Positions 1 to 8,139 of a stretch of DNA of 64,000 nucleotides are shown piece by piece. The notes beneath the pieces were generated by a model, which worked only from the letters and a program-made list of their open reading frames with translations, was not told where the DNA came from and did not search any database. Position 1 is the stretch's first letter; every line of letters starts with the position of its first letter. Both the position numbers and the translations under genes were made by a program. The stretch is from CAZWDO01 sp964632485 [NCBI: uncultured bacterium] (GTDB lineage: Bacteria; JAGOEH01): positions 70,129 through 134,128 of the forward strand of contig CAZWDO010000008.1 of assembly GCA_964632485.1 (NCBI GenBank), read 5' to 3'.

Positions 1-2
1 TT

Positions 3-491
3 TATAAATCAGCGCCGTTGCATGATATTGGAAAAGTGGGTGTTCCCGATCATATCCTCTTAAAACCCGGTAAATTGTCCGATATTGAGTTTGACGAAAT
101 GAAACGGCATACAATTTTGGGATATGAAGCCATAAAAATTCCTGCTAAAAAATTAGGCGCTAATTCCTTTTTGAATTTAGCCATGGAAATCGCTTATACT
201 CATCATGAGAAATGGGATAAAACCGGATATCCCCGCGGATTAAAAGAAGCAGAAATCCCTCTTTCCGGTCGATTGATGGCGTTGGTGGACGTCTATGATG
301 CCCTGATCAGTAAACGAGTTTATAAAGAACCTATGAAGCATTCCCAAGCCGTTTCAATTATATTGAAAGGCAGGGGAACCCATTTTGAGCCTTTGATTGT
401 GGACGCGTTTCAGGGAATTACTGAAGAATTTCGGCGTATTGCTTTGGAGTATGCTGATTTTAGCGAGGAACGGGACGCTCTGCGATTGTAA
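3..491 (+). CDS. HD-GYP domain c-di-GMP phosphodiesterase, C-terminal part (5' end outside window)
   Basis: The reading frame is open from base 3, and the first codons read YKSAPLHDIGKVGVPD, the start of an HD-GYP core. The HD dyad (HDIGK), a second metal-binding segment HHEKWDKTGYPRGL (the HHExxDGxGYP motif of the family) and the DVYDAL segment are all visible, followed by the usual HFEPLIVDAF ending. HD-GYP enzymes hydrolyse cyclic di-GMP and often carry an N-terminal receiver domain (RpfG type). Here everything upstream of the HD motif lies outside the window, so the sensor or receiver part is unknown. A TTG at base 18 could be misread as a start, but it codes for the leucine before HDIGK inside the domain. 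The gene converges on the helicase gene at 526, with no clear terminator between them. Confidence 0.9.
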   Translation, partial: YKSAPLHDIGKVGVPDHILLKPGKLSDIEFDEMKRHTILGYEAIKIPAKKLGANSFLNLAMEIAYTHHEKWDKTGYPRGLKEAEIPLSGRLMALVDVYDALISKRVYKEPMKHSQAVSIILKGRGTHFEPLIVDAFQGITEEFRRIALEYADFSEERDALRL

Positions 492-525
492 GCTAATATC
501 TTATTATCAATTATTCATCCGGACC

Positions 526-3500
526 TTAGAACAATCCTAATTGGAATGGCTTTTCATGATCTGGATAATTACGCTTGAATTGGGCGAAAGGCAGCACACG
601 GGAAAGAAAGAGTGATGGATTCGGTGCATGATAGGATAAATAGAGTTCATTTTTGGCGCGTGTCATCGCCACATAAAAAAGTCGTTCTTCTTCTTCAGTT
701 CCCTTTTGCATATACTCCGGCGCTGGCAAATATCCTTCCTGAAGCGCGGGCAGGATAACGACCGGGAATTCCAAGCCTTTAGCGCTATGGATTGTCATCA
801 GATGGACGTTTTGGGAATTGGGGTGGAGCGGCTGGCCGTTAAGAATCTGTTCCAACGTAGCGGGCCAGTTTTGGCTTTCGAGCAGGATATCGCCGAGGGT
901 ATGGACTTCCTCCAGGTCTTCCATTTGCAGATGATGCTGGATAGACGTCAATAACTGCCGGCTAAATCCCGTTTGAATCTGCTTGACAAATTTATTAAAT
1001 AGGACCGGCTCAATTTCCGGCGCCATTGAACGATAAAACCCGGATTCAGGATGATTCAAACTGCGCAGAAGCTTTAAGAAAGTGATTGCCGAAGCGTCCC
1101 ATTCATCCTGATGGACCGTTATTGGAATTCCTTGTTCCGTAAAGTAGCGGCAATAATCCCGCAGAACTCGGTGAGCGCGAAATAGAAAGGCTATATCTGA
1201 CGGCGCATAGGAGCCAGCGCCCGAGCTCCCGATGTTCATATCTTTGCCTCCTAATAGTTCGATGGTTTTTAACCGCCAGAACGATTTCTCGTAAGCTGAG
1301 GAAGGGTGCTCGATGATTTGAAATATTCCAAAGCGTGGTTTTTCACCGTATTCCATCTGGATGGGCAGGGGGTGGGTTCGGATTGCATACGGCGCGGCTT
1401 TAAGTAATTGAACGGGCAATCGGTACGATTGGCGCAATTGAACTGTCTCTATGCCGGTGAAATGGGATTCGATGTGAAGGAGTTCCTGTGGACTTGCTCC
1501 ACGAAATTCATAAATTGATTGGTAATAATCCCCAATCAGGAAAAATGTTTCGGCCTGCTGTCCGAAGTGTTTGAGCCATTCGTACTGAATGGGATTGCAA
1601 TCTTGCAATTCATCAACCAGGATATGACGTGGAAATGGACGTTCAGCAGTCGGCTGCCATTGCAGTGTACGCAGTAAAAGTTCATTATAATCCACTAATT
1701 GTTGATGCTCCAGATAGCGCCGGTATTTTTGATAATAGAGAAATTCGTCTTCAGTAAGCAGCATATTAGCCGGTTTTGGAAATCCATTGACCGCTTCATC
1801 AAATCGCTTCAGTAAATGAGTTGGTTTCAGAGATGAATTATTCATTTGAATCAATTGATTGATAATCAATTGGCGATCTTTTTCGTTAATAATTTGCAGC
1901 GGTTGGGTGTGGGAAAGGTTTATAAGGTCCCAGGCAATCGAGTGAAAAGTTCCGACCCAGGGTGGACGTTTGAACAGTTTAAGCCGATTGAGGATTTCCT
2001 GTGCGGCTTTTTGTGTAAAAGTAACCACCAGAATTTCAGACCAATCAGCGCTTAAGTGGAGTTCTTTGATGCGGTCAATTAAAACGGTGGTCTTCCCGGT
2101 TCCCGGTCCAGCTTGGACGAAGATTCGGGCAGGAGGGGAGTGGACCAATTCAAGTTGTTGTGAATTCAGGTCACGGATTCCCTGGAGTGGCAGGGGATGT
2201 AGTTCTGGCATATCCATAGCGATTTGTTCGGAAACAATATATTTTCGTTTCTTTTTTTCAAGGGTCTGAATGATACTATAGGCTTTGCCAATCGAATGGA
2301 ATCCTGTTTTAAAGAGCGAAGAGCGTTCACTTTTATTGAAAACCTGGATTTGGCCATATTCCCCGTCGTAACCCGGGCGGATATCGATTTGTCCCAGACG
2401 CATCCGATGGAGGGCTTCCTTGAGCAGCGGATTGTCCATTTTTAATTCGTCTGGCGAAAGATTCAATAAAATATCGAGTTCTGGTCCGTTGAGGCGAATC
2501 AGGTTTCGGTAGGAATCCAGGACTTTGCGGGACGTAACTCCCATATTCCAGCATTCGGCTAACAAATTGGTGAGTGAGATCAAGTGATGATACGGCCGTC
2601 CTCTGGAGCCTGGGATGTCGGGCGGTTTGTCGGCCAATTCAAGAACCCGATGCAGAACACCCGGAGTTAAGCGCTTTTGACAGACCGGACAGATGTTATT
2701 TAGACGGCAGGCTTCTTCCGGATCAAGAAATAGATTGCATTTACGGTGTCCGTCGAAATGGTATTTCCCTTCTTGGGGAAAAAACTCAAGGGTCTGCTCA
2801 AGTTCAGCGGATGGAGATCGATTTTTCAGGGCTTGAAGGATCCCTTTATATGAGAAGTCCGTATTGAAGATGTTAGCTTCGCGCGCTAAATTGCCGGGAC
2901 TGTGAGCGTCGGAATTGGATACAAGAAAGTAGTTTTCCAGTTCCTTGATTCGCCAGTTCATGGGCGGGTCGGAGCTGAGACCCGTTTCAACCGCATAGAT
3001 GTGAGATGACAATTCGCCAAAACATTCCTGGATGCTGTTGAAACCGGAAAAAGAACCGTAAAGCGAAAAATGGGGTGTCCAGATATGGGCCGGAATAAAA
3101 ATAATTGAGTCGTCGATCTCCAGAGCCGAATGGAGCAGATCATAGCTGTCGCAGCCCAGAATCGGGCGTCCGTCGCTGCGAATATTGCCGCGTTGGTCCC
3201 AATATCGGCTGTAACGCTGCGCGCTTGCCAGTGTTGGAAATAGCAACAGATGGTGCAGTTTACGCACCTTCCCGTTTTTTTTATAGATAGTGGATATTTC
3301 GGTGGACAAGATGAAATGTATAGGATTACGGGTACAACTGGGAGGCAACTCGCTTGCCCACTCTTTGCGGTATTCCTCTTTAAGTTGGTAGAAACCCGAG
3401 GTATTGTTTTCAACCAGGTAGGTTTGGAGTTCTTCGAGATAACCGGGATGGATACAATCGCCGGTACCGACCAAATGCAGTCCCTTCCGGGCTGCCGAAC

Positions 3501-3585
3501 GCGCATAATCGACTACATTCGCCTGCCGGCTGGTGGCAATTGAAAAATGGGAATGAACATGTAAATCAGCAATAAAGCGGGGCAC
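526..3585 (-). CDS. EndoQ-like PHP endonuclease fused to UvrD/Rep-type DNA helicase
   Basis: This 1019-residue protein has two modules. Residues 1 to about 410 look like endonuclease Q: a PHP metal motif DLHVHSHFS (7-15), STEIST (94-99), SNSDAHSP (223-230) and a four-cysteine-type segment including C283, C293, C299 and C302 before the GVLHRVLELAD signature. Residues about 465-1019 form an SF1 helicase with Walker A GPGTGKTT (493-500), DELQD (658-662), GDYYQSIYEFRG (685-696) and C-terminal IHSAKGLEFPVV and FYVAMTRAK motifs. EndoQ nicks DNA 5' of deaminated bases in archaea and some bacteria; UvrD-family helicases unwind from nicks. A repair enzyme that cuts and unwinds is therefore the likely role (inference). 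It starts with GTG, which shares one base with the cobO stop, and is the last gene of the operon. Confidence 0.88.
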   Translation of the reverse strand: MPRFIADLHVHSHFSIATSRQANVVDYARSAARKGLHLVGTGDCIHPGYLEELQTYLVENNTSGFYQLKEEYRKEWASELPPSCTRNPIHFILSTEISTIYKKNGKVRKLHHLLLFPTLASAQRYSRYWDQRGNIRSDGRPILGCDSYDLLHSALEIDDSIIFIPAHIWTPHFSLYGSFSGFNSIQECFGELSSHIYAVETGLSSDPPMNWRIKELENYFLVSNSDAHSPGNLAREANIFNTDFSYKGILQALKNRSPSAELEQTLEFFPQEGKYHFDGHRKCNLFLDPEEACRLNNICPVCQKRLTPGVLHRVLELADKPPDIPGSRGRPYHHLISLTNLLAECWNMGVTSRKVLDSYRNLIRLNGPELDILLNLSPDELKMDNPLLKEALHRMRLGQIDIRPGYDGEYGQIQVFNKSERSSLFKTGFHSIGKAYSIIQTLEKKKRKYIVSEQIAMDMPELHPLPLQGIRDLNSQQLELVHSPPARIFVQAGPGTGKTTVLIDRIKELHLSADWSEILVVTFTQKAAQEILNRLKLFKRPPWVGTFHSIAWDLINLSHTQPLQIINEKDRQLIINQLIQMNNSSLKPTHLLKRFDEAVNGFPKPANMLLTEDEFLYYQKYRRYLEHQQLVDYNELLLRTLQWQPTAERPFPRHILVDELQDCNPIQYEWLKHFGQQAETFFLIGDYYQSIYEFRGASPQELLHIESHFTGIETVQLRQSYRLPVQLLKAAPYAIRTHPLPIQMEYGEKPRFGIFQIIEHPSSAYEKSFWRLKTIELLGGKDMNIGSSGAGSYAPSDIAFLFRAHRVLRDYCRYFTEQGIPITVHQDEWDASAITFLKLLRSLNHPESGFYRSMAPEIEPVLFNKFVKQIQTGFSRQLLTSIQHHLQMEDLEEVHTLGDILLESQNWPATLEQILNGQPLHPNSQNVHLMTIHSAKGLEFPVVILPALQEGYLPAPEYMQKGTEEEERLFYVAMTRAKNELYLSYHAPNPSLFLSRVLPFAQFKRNYPDHEKPFQLGLF

Positions 3586-4103
3586 TAAAACTCAATTCCC
3601 TTTCTGGCTTCGACTCCTTGTTGGTAATAATGGCGGATTTCTTTCATTTCAGTTACCAGATCGGCTAACGATAAAAGTTCTTCGGGCATTTTACGCCCGG
3701 TAATTACAATTTCCAATCCCATGGGTTTATTTTTTAGAAAAACAATGATTTCTTCCAGATTCAGTAATTGATAGTATAGGGCGATATTTAATTCGTCAAG
3801 GATTAAAAGATCGGGAGCGTTATTATGAATGAGCTTGGTGACTTCGTCCCAACCTGCCCGGGCGGCTTGAAAATCTTCAGGTTGAGGTTGTTGATGAATG
3901 AAGCAAGTCCGGCCATATTGGCGTAATGTGATCTCCTCGTTAAAACGGGAAATGGAATTCAGTTCTGAGTATTTTTGACCTTTGACGAATTGGGCGATGA
4001 AGACCGATAGCCCTGCTCCGGCTGCGCGCAGGGCCAGTCCCAGCGCCGCAGTTGTTTTGCCTTTACCGTCGCCGGTATAAATCTGGATGTAGCCGTGTTC
4101 CAT
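3585..4103 (-). CDS. cobO: corrinoid adenosyltransferase (CobO/BtuR type)
   Basis: This enzyme transfers the adenosyl group of ATP to the cobalt of reduced corrinoids, the step that makes coenzyme B12. The 172-residue length is typical. The N-terminus carries a P-loop GDGKGKTTAALG (about residues 11-22) in the characteristic position, followed by the FVKG segment and the LLILDELNIAL Walker B region near residues 96-106. ATG is preceded by AGGAG. The stop codon overlaps the next gene by one base, so the two are translationally linked. No other cobalamin genes are in the window; the enzyme may serve salvage or feed B12-dependent enzymes encoded elsewhere. Confidence 0.93.
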   Translation of the reverse strand: MEHGYIQIYTGDGKGKTTAALGLALRAAGAGLSVFIAQFVKGQKYSELNSISRFNEEITLRQYGRTCFIHQQPQPEDFQAARAGWDEVTKLIHNNAPDLLILDELNIALYYQLLNLEEIIVFLKNKPMGLEIVITGRKMPEELLSLADLVTEMKEIRHYYQQGVEARKGIEF

Positions 4104-4142
4104 TGCTCTCCTATCCCTGCCGTCTCATTTTGTAGCTGATGC

Positions 4143-5603
4143 TTAGATTTTATACTGGGGGTCTTTTTGAAAAAGCAGGCGGTATGTCTGGTTAAACTCG
4201 CTTTTTCCGCATAGTAGCATCGTTGCGAACGGCCAGATAGATTGTGCGGCTTGGGCCAGTTCGTTCGATAAGTGGCGGATATCCCATTGAGCATGAGAAT
4301 CTGATCGTAGCCTGACGAAATGATATAATTCCCGCAGATTCATTTTCATAATGAAGGCGCGACGATGCCCATTGGTTAGCATATAGTCGGCGGCCCTGCC
4401 GTAGCGCTTTTTAATTCCCTGATAGAGATCTGAAACCTGATTTTGAAGTTTGAAATAATCTTCACTTAATCCGGTTTCATGGAATAAGGGAGGAATTGTG
4501 ATGCCCAAATCCGGGTGATAATCATCGCAAAGGAGGGTTGCCATGCGATGACGCTTTAGCTGCGCATAATTAGCGGCGCTAATAACGCCTTGAAAGGTTA
4601 ATCCTGCTAATTCAAATATGCGCGGCAAATGATCAAAAAATTCCATCTTATCAAAAAATTGGCGATAAATCGCCTTTTTTTGGTCCATCGGGTAGGTAGC
4701 AACAATTATTAAGGCTTCCTGAAATGATATTCCCCGCTTATTTGCCAGGGATGCGGCTAAAATTTTATCATCACCCGCGGCGGTAAATTCGATCACTTCC
4801 AGTTCATAGGGGGGATTGCCGGAGTTTTTTTTGCAATTTGTGGGGGAGTCGGAAAATTGGAATGTGTGGCTATCAAACTCAGAAGGATTATGAAACAATA
4901 TCAGAGAGGGAGCAATGGGTTGGATCAACTGGTAAATCCGACGCCCTATTTCCTGCACTTCATCCAAGGGATGTATGGCAAAGCGGCGCATTAAATGCTC
5001 GATATTGCGGGCGTTGATTGTAACTCCTACCTGTCCGGTCATTGCCATTGGCAGGATGTAACGGGCATCTTCTTTCGCCCAACCCTCCAATGTTCGTTTG
5101 CCGCCACTTTGATTGAGAGTTAAAGCTGAATTTTGAAAATGATACTCTTTTAAACGGGATAAAGCGAGTTGGTAAAATTTAAATTGGCTTTCAAAGAGTT
5201 CAGATATGCGTTGCCGGTCTGTGGGATTTTCGATTGTTTTCGGTAGATGGTAATCACCGTTCAAAGTGACATAACGTTGAGATTTTTCGGTATAGGAAAC
5301 CAGACGGAATTGCTCTAAGGCTTCCAACGCCAGACGTGAGATATCCAGTATATCGAGGTTGAAGACGGCATGCTCGGCTATGGAGTGATGTCCCATTTCA
5401 AAAATGATAGTCTGATTTGAATGACGGGTTCGGCTAACATCGTCGCGGGCTTCCCGCCGCAAGGCGGGGATTCTTTTTTCACTGCGGCTGATTCGCGCAT
5501 AAGCGGCGCTGATTGTCTCGGGAGTCAGTTCGGGATTCCCTGCCAAATTGCTTTCCTGCAGTAAGTCATAATCGATATTCATTCCGGCAAGTCGGATTTC
5601 CAT
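4143..5603 (-). CDS. thyX: tandem-domain FAD-dependent thymidylate synthase (ThyX family, long form)
   Basis: ThyX makes dTMP from dUMP using FAD and methylene-tetrahydrofolate. At 486 residues this protein is about twice the usual length and contains two ThyX-like halves. The first half (about 60-230) has the helix GHHSIAEHAVFNLDI (71-85), QFRLVSYTEKSQRY (98-111) and MTGQVGVTINARNIEHLM (188-205). The second (about 280-470) has LKRHRMATLLCDDYHP (349-364) and a C-terminal LRELYHFVRLRSDSHAQW (423-440). The family signature RHRxxSxxxxSxR is incomplete in each copy: the first keeps the SxxxxSxR part, the second keeps RHR. Together they could form one full site (inference). ATG has a GGAG ribosome site and begins 9 nt after the pgl-like gene. 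Confidence 0.88.
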   Translation of the reverse strand: MEIRLAGMNIDYDLLQESNLAGNPELTPETISAAYARISRSEKRIPALRREARDDVSRTRHSNQTIIFEMGHHSIAEHAVFNLDILDISRLALEALEQFRLVSYTEKSQRYVTLNGDYHLPKTIENPTDRQRISELFESQFKFYQLALSRLKEYHFQNSALTLNQSGGKRTLEGWAKEDARYILPMAMTGQVGVTINARNIEHLMRRFAIHPLDEVQEIGRRIYQLIQPIAPSLILFHNPSEFDSHTFQFSDSPTNCKKNSGNPPYELEVIEFTAAGDDKILAASLANKRGISFQEALIIVATYPMDQKKAIYRQFFDKMEFFDHLPRIFELAGLTFQGVISAANYAQLKRHRMATLLCDDYHPDLGITIPPLFHETGLSEDYFKLQNQVSDLYQGIKKRYGRAADYMLTNGHRRAFIMKMNLRELYHFVRLRSDSHAQWDIRHLSNELAQAAQSIWPFATMLLCGKSEFNQTYRLLFQKDPQYKI

Positions 5604-5612
5604 ATCTGGCTC

Positions 5613-6305
5613 CTAAATTTGTATGTCGGTAAAAATTTCCAGTTTTTCTGTATCCAGTTTGGGATACTTTCGATTTTTTTTCGGATGGTTCATCAGTTCC
5701 AGAAATTCCTTCAAAACATCTCGTTTGTCGCTTCCGGTAACAAATAAAAACAGCCGTTTGGAACGGTTGATAATATCCGCACTAAGCCCAAGTCTGAGAG
5801 AATTGGGTTTAAATGGATTTTCCACAAACTCTGCTTGATTGACCGACCGGTTTAGCAATAATTTGCTTTTGGGATAAAAAGGGGCGATGTAGCCGTTGAT
5901 ATTAAGTCCCAGAAGGGCAACATCGAACTGTATATTATTTTTGAAAAAAGTATTTAATCCCTGAATATAATCGTCTGCCGCTTTACTTTTAAGTTCACCC
6001 ATGATACGATGGATATTGCTGTGAGGTAACATGATGTGATCAAGCAGGTATTGTTGAATCAGGCGATAGTTGCTGTGTTGGCTGTCGGGGGAGACAATAC
6101 GTTCGTTATGCCAGAAAATATGCACCCAATTCCAATCAACCGATTGCATGGCCAGATGGGAGAGATAATAAGCCGGCGAGTTTCCCCCCGTGAAGGCGAT
6201 GCTGAAGAAGTTTCGTTGTTCGATAGTTTTTTGAATATCTTCGGCAATTTGCGCTGCCATTTGACGGGCAGTATGCAGGGCGTCGTTGAATGTGCGAATA
6301 ATCAT
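5613..6305 (-). CDS. 6-phosphogluconolactonase/glucosamine-6-phosphate isomerase family protein, probably lacking the canonical catalytic residues
   Basis: The 230-residue fold is recognisable as the 6-phosphogluconolactonase (DevB/Pgl) family from FTGGNSPAYYLSHL near the N-terminus, HNERIVSPDSQHSNYRL in the middle, and RLGLSADIINRSKRLFLFVTG towards the end. The two hallmark sites are altered: GDER reads HNER, and the loop normally GxDGHTASLFP reads LNINGYIAPFYP, so the catalytic Asp and His are Asn and Tyr. Ordinary lactonase activity is therefore doubtful. The start is the ATG at 6305, which forms a 4-base ATGA overlap with the uppP stop; a longer in-frame start at 6389 would run far into uppP and is unlikely. 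No zwf or gnd gene is nearby. Confidence 0.75.
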   Translation of the reverse strand: MIIRTFNDALHTARQMAAQIAEDIQKTIEQRNFFSIAFTGGNSPAYYLSHLAMQSVDWNWVHIFWHNERIVSPDSQHSNYRLIQQYLLDHIMLPHSNIHRIMGELKSKAADDYIQGLNTFFKNNIQFDVALLGLNINGYIAPFYPKSKLLLNRSVNQAEFVENPFKPNSLRLGLSADIINRSKRLFLFVTGSDKRDVLKEFLELMNHPKKNRKYPKLDTEKLEIFTDIQI

Positions 6306-7060
6306 AGAATCCATACCAGTAATGCGGTGAATGCCATAAAAATACAATAATAAGAAAAATAACGGAATCGTTTGCCGGCCAGCGTCCAATAGAGGAGTTT
6401 CAATGCAATGATGCCGCAGAAAAAGGTGACGATGAATCCGGTTAACAGAAAAGAAACAGGATAAGGCGAGGGAATGGTAAAAAGTTGATGGGTTTTAAGC
6501 AGGGTAGCGCCTGCAAGCAGGGGAATGGCCAGCATAAAGGAGTACTCGGCGGCGTCTTCCCGGGTCATGCCGGCTTGAACTCCGGCGGTAATAGTGGTTC
6601 CGGCGCGGGAAATGCCCGGCAAAAGAGCGATTACCTGGGCCCAGCCAACGATCCATGCCTGGCGGATACCCGGCTTGACCGGCGCTTCTTTTTCCCGGTC
6701 GGTGAATTGAAGCTGAATTCCGTTTACTAACCAGGTGAGTGAAAGTATGGGCAAGAGAAATAAATGGCTTTCAACCCACTCGTCCAGCAACAGTCCAATG
6801 ATCCCCGCGGGAAGAATACCGATAAAAATGCGGCTGAAATAGGCGTAGTCCCGGGATGCCAGGAGCGACCAAATTTTTTTCCGGAAAAAATAGAGTATAG
6901 AAAACAGGGTGCCGCCATGCAGCAGAACATCCAGTGTGAGTTGAGCTTCGGTAAGTCCGAATAAATGTTGGAAAAAGAGAAGATGGCCGGAACTGGAAAT
7001 CGGCAGAAATTCCGTGATGCCCTGAATGACGGCCAATACGATAATCTTTATGAGGAGCAT
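6302..7060 (-). CDS. uppP: undecaprenyl-diphosphatase (BacA/UppP)
   Basis: This integral membrane enzyme removes a phosphate from undecaprenyl diphosphate, recycling the lipid carrier used for peptidoglycan and O-antigen. The family signatures are intact: EFLPISSSGHL at residues 17-27 and LPGISRAGTTITAGV near 143-157, within about eight hydrophobic segments. The length of 252 residues is normal. It overlaps ispG by 13 bases at its start and the pgl-like gene by 4 bases at its end. Coupling to ispG makes sense because IspG makes the isoprenoid precursors of the same carrier (inference). A GGGG run stands 6 nt before the ATG. Confidence 0.95.
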   Translation of the reverse strand: MLLIKIIVLAVIQGITEFLPISSSGHLLFFQHLFGLTEAQLTLDVLLHGGTLFSILYFFRKKIWSLLASRDYAYFSRIFIGILPAGIIGLLLDEWVESHLFLLPILSLTWLVNGIQLQFTDREKEAPVKPGIRQAWIVGWAQVIALLPGISRAGTTITAGVQAGMTREDAAEYSFMLAIPLLAGATLLKTHQLFTIPSPYPVSFLLTGFIVTFFCGIIALKLLYWTLAGKRFRYFSYYCIFMAFTALLVWIL

Positions 7061-8139
7061 GTTTTTCCCCGGGTCTGTTTTTCAATGAGTTCAATTAAAT
7101 AATCTACGAGTTTGTCTTCCGGTAGTTTAGCGACAATTTTACCCTGTTGAAAGACCAGTCCTTCACCGTTGCCACCGGCAATACCGAAATCGGCATGGCG
7201 GGCTTCGCCGGGCCCATTAACCGCGCAACCCATTACCGCCACCACCCAGGGATAGGTCATATTGCTTAAGCGCTGGCTGACTTTTTCCGCCAGTTCTGTC
7301 AGGTTAACTTCCGTGCGGCCACATGTAGGGCAGGCGATAATATCGGGTCGGAACCGACGGATTTTAAGGCTTTGAAGCAGGCTTTGAGCGACTTTAATCT
7401 CTTCAATGGGATCGCCGGTGAGTGAAATGCGGAGCGTATCCCCGATTCCGTTCAGTAACAGAGCCCCAAGTCCGGCCGCAGATTTTACAATAGCGTCAAG
7501 ACCAACGCCCGCTTCTGTAATCCCGATGTGGAGCGGGTAATCGGTTAATTCTGAAAGCTGTTGACAGGCGATATACGTTTCGACAACTTGACTGGATTTG
7601 ACGGCGATGACCAGTTGTTCAAAACCTTCATCAGTAAAGAAACGAATCCATTCGCAAGCGCTTTCAACGAGGGCCTGGGCGCAGGGAATCGGATATTTTT
7701 GCTGAATATGTTTGGCCAGAGATCCGCTGTTGACCCCGATTCGGATGGCGGTCTGCTTCTTTTTGGCAGCGTGGATAATCGCTCGTAAAAAATCGGGATT
7801 GCCGATATTGCCGGGATTGATCCTGATTTTGTCAATACCGCGTTCAATCGCCATCAAAGCCAGTTGGTAGTCGAAATGGATATCAGCCACGAGAGGTATC
7901 CGGATCGCTTTTTTGATATGAGGAATCGCTTCGGCGGATTTTTCATCTGGAATGGCGATTCGGGCGATTTCACATCCGGCGTTTTCCAGCCGTTGAATCT
8001 GATCAATGGTCGCCGCCCAGTCGGAAGTGTGCGTATTAGTCATGGATTGAATGGCAATCGGATGAACTCCTCCAATTTTAACCGCGCCGATGCGGACTTC
8101 ACGAGTGTTGCGGCGTTGGATTGCAGTTTCATGAAACAT
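7048..8139 (-). CDS. ispG: 4-hydroxy-3-methylbut-2-enyl diphosphate synthase (GcpE/IspG)
   Basis: IspG is the iron-sulfur enzyme that catalyses the penultimate step of the MEP isoprenoid pathway. The N-terminal TIM-barrel part begins RRNTREVRIGAVKIGG and PIAIQSMTNT, and the C-terminal part carries the cluster cysteines in IIACPTCGRTEVNL and MGCAVNGPGEA. The length of 363 residues matches the short bacterial form without the plant-type insert. It overlaps recF by 11 bases upstream and uppP by 13 bases downstream. The presence of the MEP route fits a bacterium of the FCB type but is not diagnostic. Confidence 0.96.
   Translation of the reverse strand: MFHETAIQRRNTREVRIGAVKIGGVHPIAIQSMTNTHTSDWAATIDQIQRLENAGCEIARIAIPDEKSAEAIPHIKKAIRIPLVADIHFDYQLALMAIERGIDKIRINPGNIGNPDFLRAIIHAAKKKQTAIRIGVNSGSLAKHIQQKYPIPCAQALVESACEWIRFFTDEGFEQLVIAVKSSQVVETYIACQQLSELTDYPLHIGITEAGVGLDAIVKSAAGLGALLLNGIGDTLRISLTGDPIEEIKVAQSLLQSLKIRRFRPDIIACPTCGRTEVNLTELAEKVSQRLSNMTYPWVVAVMGCAVNGPGEARHADFGIAGGNGEGLVFQQGKIVAKLPEDKLVDYLIELIEKQTRGKTCSS

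Noticed and set aside
2958-3506. Open frame of 182 codons in another frame of the EndoQ part
   Set aside because: It overlaps well-conserved EndoQ motifs on the same strand, one frame away, and lacks a recognisable domain.
6306-6389. Longer N-terminus for the pgl-like protein
   Set aside because: It would overlap uppP by nearly 90 bases and adds a hydrophobic stretch that is only the uppP sequence read in another frame; the ATGA overlap at 6302-6305 gives a natural start.
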